The notes below the pieces were generated by a model. It had not been told where the DNA came from. It saw nothing but the letters and a program-made list of their open reading frames with translations, and did no database searches. 64,000 nt of DNA from contig NZ_JAHXDN010000005.1 in assembly GCF_019375555.1 (NCBI RefSeq), forward strand, positions 1 to 64,000, written 5' to 3'. Positions within the stretch are counted from its first letter, which is position 1, and every line of letters begins with the position of its first letter. A program made the position numbers and the translations under genes. Of the stretch, positions 53,242-61,033 are shown piece by piece. This DNA is from Roseobacter insulae. Lineage in GTDB: Bacteria; Pseudomonadota; Alphaproteobacteria; Rhodobacterales; Rhodobacteraceae.

Positions 53242-54471
53242 ATGATCTCAGGGAAACTTGCGCCGTCGCAGCAAATCCTATATCCATTGGGGGATAATCT
53301 GGGGGATAAAGCTTTGGGGAACCTAACAGCCCTCTTCATCAAATCCGCGCCACCCGGCAAGCATGAAGATGGCAATGGCCTGCGCCTGATCAAGCGCGAG
53401 GGCGGCGGCGGTCAATGGGTTTTCCGCTACACGCTTTATGGACGTCGTCGGGAGATGGGTCTTGGAGGCTTGAAGGCGCTCTCCCTGAAGGACGCCCGTG
53501 ACCTCGCGTCCGAGTATCGGACTTTGGTCGCCAAAGGCAAAGACCCCATTGAACATCGGCGAAAGCAACGCCGAGACGCCATGCGCAACCTCCATCTCCT
53601 CAAGGACATCGCCATGGACGCCTTCGAGAGCCGCAAGGCCGATCTTAAGGGGGATGGCGCTGCGGGACGATGGTACAGTCCACTAGAGCACCATGTGCTG
53701 CCCAAACTTGGGCGCATGCCTGTCGCCGAGATCACCCAAAGCGATATACGGGACGCCCTGATGCCGATCTGGCATTCAAAGGCCGCGACCGCCACGAAGG
53801 CCGCCAATCGCCTCAAGATCGTGTTGGACCATGCAGCCGCTCTGGGCCTCGATGTTGATCTGCAGGCGGTCGCCAAAGCGAAGCAACTCCTGGGTCGGCA
53901 GCGGCATCAGGTCACGTCGATCCCAAGTATGCCATGGGCGGATGTTCCAGACTTCTATGCCTCGTTGGACGAGCCGACGATTACAAATCTGGCGCTGCGG
54001 CTTCTCATCCTTACAGGGCTGCGCTCCCGGCCCGTGCGATTTACTCGACTGGAAGAAATCGACGGGAATATCTGGATCGTACCCGCCGGGAACATGAAGG
54101 CACGCCTCGGCGCTGCGGAAGATTTCCGCGTTCCTCTCAGCGAGGAAGCGCAACGGATCATCGACCTCGCCCGCCCCTACGAGCGCGATGGGTATCTGTT
54201 TCCGTCGGTTCGCAAGGGAGTCATCAGTGATGCGACGATGGCGCGGCTGATGGAGCGCAGGAGGCTTGAAGCCCGTCCGCATGGCTTCAGATCCAGTCTG
54301 CGGACATGGCTTGCCGAAGAGACAGACGCCCCGCATGAGGTGGCAGAAATGGTCTTGGCGCACCTATCCGACAGTAAGGTGGTCCGGACCTATCGCCAGA
54401 CCGATTTTCTCGATCAGCGGCGGCCTTTGATGGACCGCTGGGCAAAGTTTTGCACGGGGCAATGCCCCTGA
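53242..54471 (+). CDS. Tyrosine-type site-specific integrase (DUF4102/P4-like)
   Basis: This 409-residue integrase has an N-terminal arm-binding region (residues 25-110), a core-binding SAM-like domain and the C-terminal catalytic domain. Arg lies in LTGLRSRPVRF near residue 265, HxxR in RPHGFRSSLRTW near residue 350, a His in VLAHLSDSKVV and the nucleophile Tyr in VRTYRQTDF near residue 385. A later start near 53,300 is possible. It heads a mobile island containing tra genes and the operon at 58,842 onward. Confidence 0.88.
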   Translation: MISGKLAPSQQILYPLGDNLGDKALGNLTALFIKSAPPGKHEDGNGLRLIKREGGGGQWVFRYTLYGRRREMGLGGLKALSLKDARDLASEYRTLVAKGKDPIEHRRKQRRDAMRNLHLLKDIAMDAFESRKADLKGDGAAGRWYSPLEHHVLPKLGRMPVAEITQSDIRDALMPIWHSKAATATKAANRLKIVLDHAAALGLDVDLQAVAKAKQLLGRQRHQVTSIPSMPWADVPDFYASLDEPTITNLALRLLILTGLRSRPVRFTRLEEIDGNIWIVPAGNMKARLGAAEDFRVPLSEEAQRIIDLARPYERDGYLFPSVRKGVISDATMARLMERRRLEARPHGFRSSLRTWLAEETDAPHEVAEMVLAHLSDSKVVRTYRQTDFLDQRRPLMDRWAKFCTGQCP

Positions 54472-54500
54472 CACGTCGCTGGCCGCCAACCTCTGGACCA

Positions 54501-54746
54501 TTACCGGCCCAAGGGTCCGTCTCCTTTCTGATCTTCCTCAAACGCCCTCTTCCCCTTTTCGGCCCAGACTTCACGCGCATGATCGCCCTGGTCGCTTTGC
54601 AGTTTGTCGGCCATCCAGAGCAGTGCGCCGTAGATCAGGGCGCGGTCGTCACCGGTGAGCTCCACGACGCGCGACTTGACGAGAAGGCCTCCAAGTTCGA
54701 TCAGATGCCGTGTGCGCTTGCGGCGTTCGACCTGCCAATTGCGCAT
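54501..54746 (-). CDS. traD: Conjugal transfer protein TraD (Ti type)
   Basis: This 81-residue protein has the short TraD pattern of Ti/symbiotic plasmids: RKRTRHLIELGGLLVKSRVV near residue 8, then ALIYGALLWMADKL. In Ti plasmids traC-traD-traG runs divergently from traA, exactly as here. TraD is a small relaxosome accessory protein. The expected traG coupling gene is missing: the convergent integrase gene follows instead. Confidence 0.8.
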   Translation of the reverse strand: MRNWQVERRKRTRHLIELGGLLVKSRVVELTGDDRALIYGALLWMADKLQSDQGDHAREVWAEKGKRAFEEDQKGDGPLGR

Positions 54747-54747
54747 A

Positions 54748-55074
54748 TCACGCCGCGCCTTTGTCGCCTGATGCCGGTTGCGTGCCGCTCGGTTGCGCCG
54801 GAGTGCTTTTCGCGTTGCGGTCAGCCGTTTTCTGAGATCGCCGCGACCGGCGCTGAAAGAACGCGGCCCCGCGTTTTGCCCATGCCTCCCTTTTGCCGGT
54901 GTCCGTGGTCTCGGCCAGCACGATCAGTGCGCCCGCCAGTTCGTCGGCGCTGAACGCATCGGCGCCTGTAGCGATCACCAACTCGCCAAGCTGTTGCACC
55001 TTGCGGGTCTTGAGCTCTTTCGCCTTCGCTTCCAGTCCTTTCAATTCCGCATCATAATCCCGTGGTTTACGCAT
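54748..55074 (-). CDS. traC: Conjugal transfer protein TraC (Ti type)
   Basis: This protein of about 108 residues has a basic coiled-coil start (KPRDYDAELKGLEAKAKELK) and a helical core (VQQLGELVIATGADAFSADE LAG, broken here by a space). It is the relaxosome accessory protein encoded next to oriT in Ti-type systems. Start 55074 is preferred over 55086. It lies 1 base from traD and is divergent from traA across the oriT region. Confidence 0.8.
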   Translation of the reverse strand: MRKPRDYDAELKGLEAKAKELKTRKVQQLGELVIATGADAFSADELAGALIVLAETTDTGKREAWAKRGAAFFQRRSRRSQKTADRNAKSTPAQPSGTQPASGDKGAA

Positions 55075-55188
55075 TCCGGCCTCCATAACCTGTTGATGCC
55101 GTCAGGATAGCGGGGCGTCTTGTAGAAGGCAGCAGAGTTGCCAGGACGGATGGGGACGCGCCGGTCCTTCCCGAGATTTTATTGAGGG

Positions 55189-55216
55189 AGGGCGCGCTTA
55201 TACGTCGTTCCGACGT
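55189..55216. other. Candidate oriT (Ti/RSF1010-type nick region)
   Basis: On the minus strand the sequence reads TAAGCGCGCCCT, one base from the RSF1010-type nick site TAAGTGCGCCCT. It is followed on the plus strand by the perfect inverted repeat ACGTCG-TTC-CGACGT (55,202-55,216). Ti oriT has the same order: nick hexamer, TATACGTCG and hairpin. Position between divergent traC and traA is also as in Ti plasmids. Confidence 0.75.
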
Positions 55217-55246
55217 GGGGGTTCTTGTGTAGATGATTGCCCCATC

Positions 55247-58222
55247 ATGGCAATCTATCATCTCCACGTGAAGGTTATCGGGCGCGCGGCTGGTTCCAGC
55301 GCGGTGGCCTCTGCCGCCTACCGCGCGGCGTCGCGGTTGCGTGACGACCGGATCGAACGGAGCCATGACTTCACCGCCAAGCGCGGTGTCGTGCATTCCG
55401 AGATCATGTTGCCAGAGAACGCGCCTGAAGAATGGAGGGACCGCGAGAGCCTTTGGAACGCGGTCGAGGCGGTCGAAGTTCGGAAAGACGCGCAATTGGC
55501 ACGCGAGGTGGAGTTCGCGATTCCGCGGGAGATGAATGAGGCAGAAGGCATCGCGCTCGCCCGCGACTTTGTGCAGTCGGAGTTCGTGGATCAAGGCATG
55601 ATCGCCGATCTCAATGTGCATTGGGACAGGGGTGCGGATGGCCTGCCCAAACCCCATGCCCATGTCATGCTGACGATGCGGTCCGTCGATAAAGATGGAT
55701 TTGGCAAAAAGGTTCGGGAGTGGAACCGCACCGGGATGGTCGAGCGTTGGCGCGAACGCTGGGCCGAGCTCGCCAACGAACGGTTGGCGGAGCTCGACAT
55801 TGACGCGCGGATCGACCACAGGAGTCTGGAAGACCAAGGTATCGCGCTGGAACCACAGAGCCAGATTGGTTCGCCCGCGCAGCGGATCACGAACGAGGGA
55901 AGTCCTGCCGACCGGGCCGAGCTGCACCGCGAGATCGCATGCGACAACGGCGCGAGGATCATCGCCAATCCATCTCTCGCATTGGAGGCCATCACCCATC
56001 AGCAATCGACGTTCACGGACCGCGACATGGCACGGTTCGCGCATCGGCACAGCGATGGGATCGATCAGTTCAACGTGGTGCGCAGTGCGATGCGAAACGC
56101 GCCCGATCTGGTGCCGCTCGGGATTGACGAGCGCAGCGAGGACCGCTTCACCACGCGCGCGATGATCGAAGCCGAACAGCGCCTGCACCGTGCGGCAGAA
56201 CGTATGGCTGAGAAAAGGCATCACGAGGTCCGGGAAAATCATCTCGACGCGGCATTGGCGCGCGCAGCCGAGCGCGGCCTGATCCTCTCGGGGGAGCAAG
56301 CAGACGTTTTGAAGCAGATTACCGATGGGCGTGATCTCGGTATCGTCGTCGGCCATGCCGGGACGGGAAAGAGTGCGATGCTGGGCGTGGCGCGCGACGC
56401 CTGGGAGGCGGATGGCTTTGAGGTCCGGGGCGTCGCGCTCTCCGGCATCGCGGCGGACGGACTTGAGAACGGATCAGGGATATCTTCGCGCACCATCGCC
56501 AGCTTGGAACACGGCTGGGCAAATGACCGCAACCATCTCACCGCGCGCGATGTTCTCGTGATCGACGAAGCAGGCATGGTCGGCACACGCCAATTGGAAC
56601 GGGTGCTGTCCCATGCAGCAGAGGCCGGAGCCAAGGTCGTGCTGGTCGGCGATCCGCAGCAGCTGCAATCCATCGAAGCAGGGGCCGCGTTCCGGTCGCT
56701 CCATGAGCGTCACGGTGGAGCGCGGATTGAAGAGGTCCGCCGCCAGCGCGCGGACTGGCAGCGGGAAGCCACGCGCGATCTGGCGACGGGCCAGACCGGG
56801 GCGGCGATCGAAGCCTATCGGACGCAAGGCATGGTGCATGCGGCGGCTACCCGCAAAGAGGCGCGTACTAATCTGATCGAAAGCTGGGACCGTGACCGTC
56901 AGGCAGTACCAGACCATAGCCGGATCATCCTCACTCATACGAATGCCGAGGTACGCCTCCTCAATGAACTGGCGCGGGCGCGCGCGGCGAGCGATCTGGG
57001 CGAGGACGTCTCCGTAAAAGTGGAGCGCGGTGAGCGCCGTTTTGCGCAGGGCGACCGGGTGATGTTCCTGCAGAATGACCGCGGCCTGAGTGTGAAGAAC
57101 GGCACACTTGGGACAATCCGTGACGCCAGCGCGCAGTCCATGTCCGTACGGACCGACGACGGGCATGACATTGTCTTCGATCTCAAGAATTACAATCGCT
57201 TCGACCACGGCTATGCCGCGACCATCCACAAGGCGCAGGGGATGACGGTGGATCGCACCCATGTGCTGGCAACGCCGGGATTGGATGCACACGGCAGCTA
57301 TGTCGCCCTGTCGCGCCACCGGGACGGCATGGACCTGCATTACGGTCGCGACGACTTCGCCTCGCAGGATCGCCTGATCCGGAACCTGTCGCGCGACCGG
57401 GCCAAGGATATGGCGATCGACTATGCGGAGGCCGATCCGGTGCAGGCCTATGCAGAACGGCGCGGAATCACATTCCGGGAACGTGTCATCGAGGTCCTGC
57501 GCAAGATCGTGCCGGAGAGACTCCGCGATAGGATTGGTGGGTCGCGCCCTGCCAGAGACGGCGCGCTTGGCACGGATGTCGCGCAGGGGCCGGGAAGGGA
57601 AGAGGCAAGGACGGATGTCTGTCCCAGCGCGGATGCGCCGCAAAAAGCCGTGGCGGTCAACCCGGAAGCAGCATTACGAAAAGCCCGGACCGAAGCCCTC
57701 AAGCGCCATGCCCGCGCGGTGGATGCGATCTTCACGGCTCAGGAGAGGGGGAGCTCGGGCACGCCTGACCAGTTGCGCGACCTCTCCGAGGCGCGCGCGT
57801 CCTTCGAGGAGGTCCGGCCCGATGGATGGCGCGATGCCGAAGCGGCCTATGCCAAAGGCCCGACCCTTGCCCGCGAGGCCGGATCGGGTCAGGTAAATCG
57901 GACCATCCGGGCGCTGCAACTCGAAACGCAACTGCGCACCGCCCCGGAGCGCAGGGCCGCACAGTTCGTGGAGCGCTGGCAAAAGCTTCATCGCACCAGC
58001 CTGACGCACTACCAGTCGGGCACGATGTCCGATTACAGGGCGACGCGCGCGGAGATGGGCGAGATGGCCAAGAGCCTGCAGCGTGATCCGCAGCTGGAAT
58101 CCCTCCTCGCCAACCGCAAGACCGAACTTGGCATCCGGATGGAATCGGGCCGCCGACTCGGTGCGGAGCTCGCCTTTTGCCACGGCATCGACATCACCAG
58201 GGGACGTGGTCTCGGTCTCTGA
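55247..58222 (+). CDS. traA: Ti-type conjugative relaxase-helicase TraA
   Basis: This 991-residue protein has an N-terminal MobA/MobL relaxase, with likely catalytic Tyr in ASAAYRAASRL (Y25) and the metal-binding HxH in PKPHAHVMLTMR (residues 137-139). A superfamily I helicase follows, with Walker A VVGHAGTGKSAML near residue 369, Walker B LVIDEAGMVGTRQL near residue 438 and motif VI TIHKAQGMTVDRTHV near residue 660. A helical C-terminus ends it. It would nick oriT and drive strand transfer. It is shorter than many TraA proteins (over 1,100 residues), mostly at the C-terminus. Confidence 0.93.
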   Translation: MAIYHLHVKVIGRAAGSSAVASAAYRAASRLRDDRIERSHDFTAKRGVVHSEIMLPENAPEEWRDRESLWNAVEAVEVRKDAQLAREVEFAIPREMNEAEGIALARDFVQSEFVDQGMIADLNVHWDRGADGLPKPHAHVMLTMRSVDKDGFGKKVREWNRTGMVERWRERWAELANERLAELDIDARIDHRSLEDQGIALEPQSQIGSPAQRITNEGSPADRAELHREIACDNGARIIANPSLALEAITHQQSTFTDRDMARFAHRHSDGIDQFNVVRSAMRNAPDLVPLGIDERSEDRFTTRAMIEAEQRLHRAAERMAEKRHHEVRENHLDAALARAAERGLILSGEQADVLKQITDGRDLGIVVGHAGTGKSAMLGVARDAWEADGFEVRGVALSGIAADGLENGSGISSRTIASLEHGWANDRNHLTARDVLVIDEAGMVGTRQLERVLSHAAEAGAKVVLVGDPQQLQSIEAGAAFRSLHERHGGARIEEVRRQRADWQREATRDLATGQTGAAIEAYRTQGMVHAAATRKEARTNLIESWDRDRQAVPDHSRIILTHTNAEVRLLNELARARAASDLGEDVSVKVERGERRFAQGDRVMFLQNDRGLSVKNGTLGTIRDASAQSMSVRTDDGHDIVFDLKNYNRFDHGYAATIHKAQGMTVDRTHVLATPGLDAHGSYVALSRHRDGMDLHYGRDDFASQDRLIRNLSRDRAKDMAIDYAEADPVQAYAERRGITFRERVIEVLRKIVPERLRDRIGGSRPARDGALGTDVAQGPGREEARTDVCPSADAPQKAVAVNPEAALRKARTEALKRHARAVDAIFTAQERGSSGTPDQLRDLSEARASFEEVRPDGWRDAEAAYAKGPTLAREAGSGQVNRTIRALQLETQLRTAPERRAAQFVERWQKLHRTSLTHYQSGTMSDYRATRAEMGEMAKSLQRDPQLESLLANRKTELGIRMESGRRLGAELAFCHGIDITRGRGLGL

Positions 58223-58353
58223 GGCCCGTCCGATCTGCCGCCCATTGCACGCCCCGCTGCGACGATAGGCCGGGCGCCCTTGCGCGGCGGCAACACCTTG
58301 CTCTGTTTGGTTCAGCAGACTTCAGAACCCATCAGCAGGAGCCAGAAAAAACC

Positions 58354-58560
58354 ATGTCCCATCAGGACCGTATCATCCGCCTGACCACCGTCCTTGACCG
58401 AACCGGCCTGTCCCGGTCCACCATTTACCGAAAGATCGCCGAGGGTACATTCCCGGCACAACTTAAGATCAGCGTGCATGGTGCAGGTTGGCGGGAGTCA
58501 GAGATCAGTCGATGGGTTGAGAACCCCGTCGGATGGCGATTGGAGCGAGACGAACGCTGA
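58354..58560 (+). CDS. AlpA-like small DNA-binding protein
   Basis: This 68-residue protein has a MerR/AlpA-type helix-turn-helix (VLDRTGLSRSTIYRKIAEGT then FPAQLKISVHGAGWRESEI then SRWV). AlpA proteins control integrase/excision in mobile islands and act as excisionase-like factors. ATG at 58354 follows AGGAGCC. It lies between traA and the methyltransferase operon. Confidence 0.87.
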   Translation: MSHQDRIIRLTTVLDRTGLSRSTIYRKIAEGTFPAQLKISVHGAGWRESEISRWVENPVGWRLERDER

Positions 58561-58841
58561 CTGCCACAAGAGCTTTACAGTGTCGTGGGGTCGCCTCACG
58601 CATCATTCAAGCAATGTTAGCTGAAGGACAGGCTGCAAGACGAAACCATGCCTGATGGCATCCGCGCTTTCGTGCTTTGCTTAGCAAAATGAGTAGGTCG
58701 AAGGACGCATTCTGCGGTCCGAAGCCATTGCTTTGCGCAGTACCCGCAACTGGCGCAAATGGCCCAAGCCGTAATATGAACAGTTGGACCCCTCCTGCAT
58801 CGCGGCAATAATCTTCACGATCAAAAGAGACAGCGCTTCCT
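58561..58841. other. Gap ahead of the methyltransferase operon
   Basis: No gene is supported. G+C content drops toward the methyltransferase gene, marking the boundary of a distinct acquired cargo. The promoter of the four-gene operon must lie here. Confidence 0.4.
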
Positions 58842-60080
58842 ATGAGTGCTAAACTCGGCGAGAACGCGGCAAAATCGTCGCACAGACAATGCGTTAGAAG
58901 AGTTTCCGTGAAGGCAGTCAGTCTATTTTCAGGGTGTGGTGGCACCGACCTGGGTTTCGAGAGCGCGGGAATCCCAATATCGCAGGCTTTCGACACAGAC
59001 CCTGTCGCTGTCGCATCCTATAATCTAAACGTCAAAGACTGTGCTATCGTTCAGGATGTGTGCACGATTGATCAGTTTCCGGCGAACATCGACGTCATCG
59101 TTGCCACACCTCCTTGCCAAGGCTTTTCAACAGCGGGTGGCTATCGCCACGATGACCCGCGAAATGACCTGTTTATGACAAGCTGCAACGCCATTGCAGT
59201 TGCTAGGCCAAAAGTTGCCATGATAGAAAATGTCGCGGCAATTACCAATAGGCGTAATAAACCTTTGCTCGAGCGCGGCGTCGCTGTTTTGCAAGATGCA
59301 GGCTACTATGTCGAGACTGTACTATTGGCGTGTGATAAGTATGGCGTCCCACAACGGAGACAAAGGGCATTTATCATTGCTAGAAGCGATGGACGTTCAT
59401 TCAATACCGATAGCCTTTCTGAAAAGACTACGAAAACAACGTTGAGAAATGCTCTTCACGGCTTGGCCATTGGAACGAACGCACACGAGCCAACGGTGTT
59501 ACTTGAAGGTAGCAAGCATGCAAGGATCGCTCGCGCCATCAGTTCAGGGCAGAAGTTATGCAATGTGCGAGCTGGAGAAAAATCAGTGGCTACTTGGCAG
59601 ATACCTGATGTATTTGGCAAAACTACTCGAAAGGAGCGTGAGCTCCTTGTTGCTGTTCGATCGCTTCGAAGAAGGAACAGAAAGCGCGATTTTGGAGATG
59701 CAGACCCAGTCGCGATTGAAGAGCTAGAAGCGCATTTGAAAACTAGTGTTGAACAACTGATATCTTCGTTGTTCGACAAGGGTTATCTTCGAAAGGTTGG
59801 TTGTAAATTTGATCTGAAAAATACATTCAATGGTAAATATAGGAGACTAGATTTTGAAGATAGCTCTCCGACGGTCGACACTCGTTTTGGGGACTATCAA
59901 CTGTTCCTGCACCCTGTCGAGAGCCGAGGTATGTCAGTCCGAGAAGCTGCGAGGATACAAGGCTTTCCAGATTCGTTTCTTTTTGATGGGTCTTCCAGGG
60001 ATTCCTTTCGCTTGATTGGCAACGCCGTTCCGCCGCCAGTTGCAGCGCGTGTCGCAGAAATTGCAAAGGGCTTGATATGA
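58842..60080 (+). CDS. C5 cytosine-specific DNA methyltransferase
   Basis: This 412-residue protein has the ordered m5C motifs: I in AVSLFSGCGGTDLGFESAG (residues 25-43), IV PCQGFS with catalytic Cys92, VI IENVAA (residues 128-133), VIII QRRQR (171-175) and X GNAVPPPVAARVAEI near residue 395. The region between VIII and IX (target recognition) holds a specific insert, so the recognised site cannot be guessed. It overlaps the next gene by ATGA. No restriction nuclease is visible beside it; the next genes look like conflict-system proteins. Confidence 0.93.
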   Translation: MSAKLGENAAKSSHRQCVRRVSVKAVSLFSGCGGTDLGFESAGIPISQAFDTDPVAVASYNLNVKDCAIVQDVCTIDQFPANIDVIVATPPCQGFSTAGGYRHDDPRNDLFMTSCNAIAVARPKVAMIENVAAITNRRNKPLLERGVAVLQDAGYYVETVLLACDKYGVPQRRQRAFIIARSDGRSFNTDSLSEKTTKTTLRNALHGLAIGTNAHEPTVLLEGSKHARIARAISSGQKLCNVRAGEKSVATWQIPDVFGKTTRKERELLVAVRSLRRRNRKRDFGDADPVAIEELEAHLKTSVEQLISSLFDKGYLRKVGCKFDLKNTFNGKYRRLDFEDSSPTVDTRFGDYQLFLHPVESRGMSVREAARIQGFPDSFLFDGSSRDSFRLIGNAVPPPVAARVAEIAKGLI

Positions 60081-61033
60081 CCGCGCTTACCGAATTACCT
60101 GTTCATTGGGACTACGCCGCCGAGGGTGAGGAGCTAGAGCCAGGCTCTGTATCCTTCATCAAATTCCTCGGCAGAAAACTCTTTCAAGAGTACGAACCCA
60201 ATCAATTTCAAGTTTTTGAGGATCGCCTGCTAGACTGGCTAAACAACCTTGAGAATGAAGGTGATCAAAAGCTGCTCTTGGCCCTCCTAATTGAATTATT
60301 CTTTATGGGTCGGAAGGAATTTGAAGCACTATACCGATCAGTATATGGTGGAATCCTCAGTCGTTGGATTATTGACCAAAACAAACTGAACCCCTTCGAC
60401 CCCAAGATCGACGACCAAGTGCGCAAGGGGCTCAATGATTGCTGGCTTTGCCCTATAACTGATAGCTTAAGGATCAATTCATTCCTCAAGGTCAACGGGC
60501 TGAAATCTATGGAGCACCGACCAGATTGGAAATCTTTGGTGAAGTTCGGCGATGCCGAAAAAATCAAATCATATATGAAGAAAAACAAGATTTCTCAAAT
60601 AGTATTGCTAGAAGATTTTGTTGGGTCAGGTACGCAGGTTCAGGAAGCTATCGACTTTGTTGAGGAACAATTCAGTGACTTGGGAGTGCTAATCTGTCCG
60701 CTGGTTGTTTGTCCCAAAGGCGAAAAGAGAATACGGGAACGCATCAAATCTATGCCGAATGTCGAGTATGAACCTGGACTGGTGATCCCCGAAGCCGCGA
60801 TGTTCCAACGCGGCGAACAGAGCTCCAACCCCATGCTAAACGAAAAAGTTTGGGCTCTGTTTATCCGACTCCAAGGGCGGTTCAAAGTAAACAAACCCGA
60901 AGCATTTCTTGGCTTTAAGAAAACGGGGGCTCAAGTTGTGATGTACTCAAACTGCCCAAACAACACACTTGCATTGTTCCATCGTGAAACAGTCGATTGG
61001 AAGCCACTTTTCCCAAGGGTGAACAGAGTCTGA
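60077..61033 (+). CDS. Phosphoribosyltransferase-like protein (conflict-system type)
   Basis: This 318-residue protein has a helical N-terminal half and a Rossmann-like half with a PRPP-binding loop signature IVLLEDFVGSGTQVQEAIDF (residues 175-194), the acidic pair plus GSGTQ of type I phosphoribosyltransferases. No base-specific nucleotide synthesis enzyme matches otherwise. I recall a family labelled PRTase-CE in computational surveys of prokaryotic conflict systems that looks like this, often beside an ORC/CDC6-like ATPase; that cannot be checked here. It is coupled to both neighbours (ATGA and TGATG). Confidence 0.75.
   Translation: MTALTELPVHWDYAAEGEELEPGSVSFIKFLGRKLFQEYEPNQFQVFEDRLLDWLNNLENEGDQKLLLALLIELFFMGRKEFEALYRSVYGGILSRWIIDQNKLNPFDPKIDDQVRKGLNDCWLCPITDSLRINSFLKVNGLKSMEHRPDWKSLVKFGDAEKIKSYMKKNKISQIVLLEDFVGSGTQVQEAIDFVEEQFSDLGVLICPLVVCPKGEKRIRERIKSMPNVEYEPGLVIPEAAMFQRGEQSSNPMLNEKVWALFIRLQGRFKVNKPEAFLGFKKTGAQVVMYSNCPNNTLALFHRETVDWKPLFPRVNRV

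Noticed and set aside
55067-56356. 429-codon minus-strand frame opposite traA
   Set aside because: It covers oriT and the relaxase domain in antisense; traA has all catalytic motifs.
56474-57643. 389-codon minus-strand frame opposite the TraA helicase domain
   Set aside because: Antisense shadow of a motif-complete helicase.
58607-58996. Minus-strand 129-codon frame over the methyltransferase start
   Set aside because: Overlaps motif I of the methyltransferase in antisense and has no homologous pattern.
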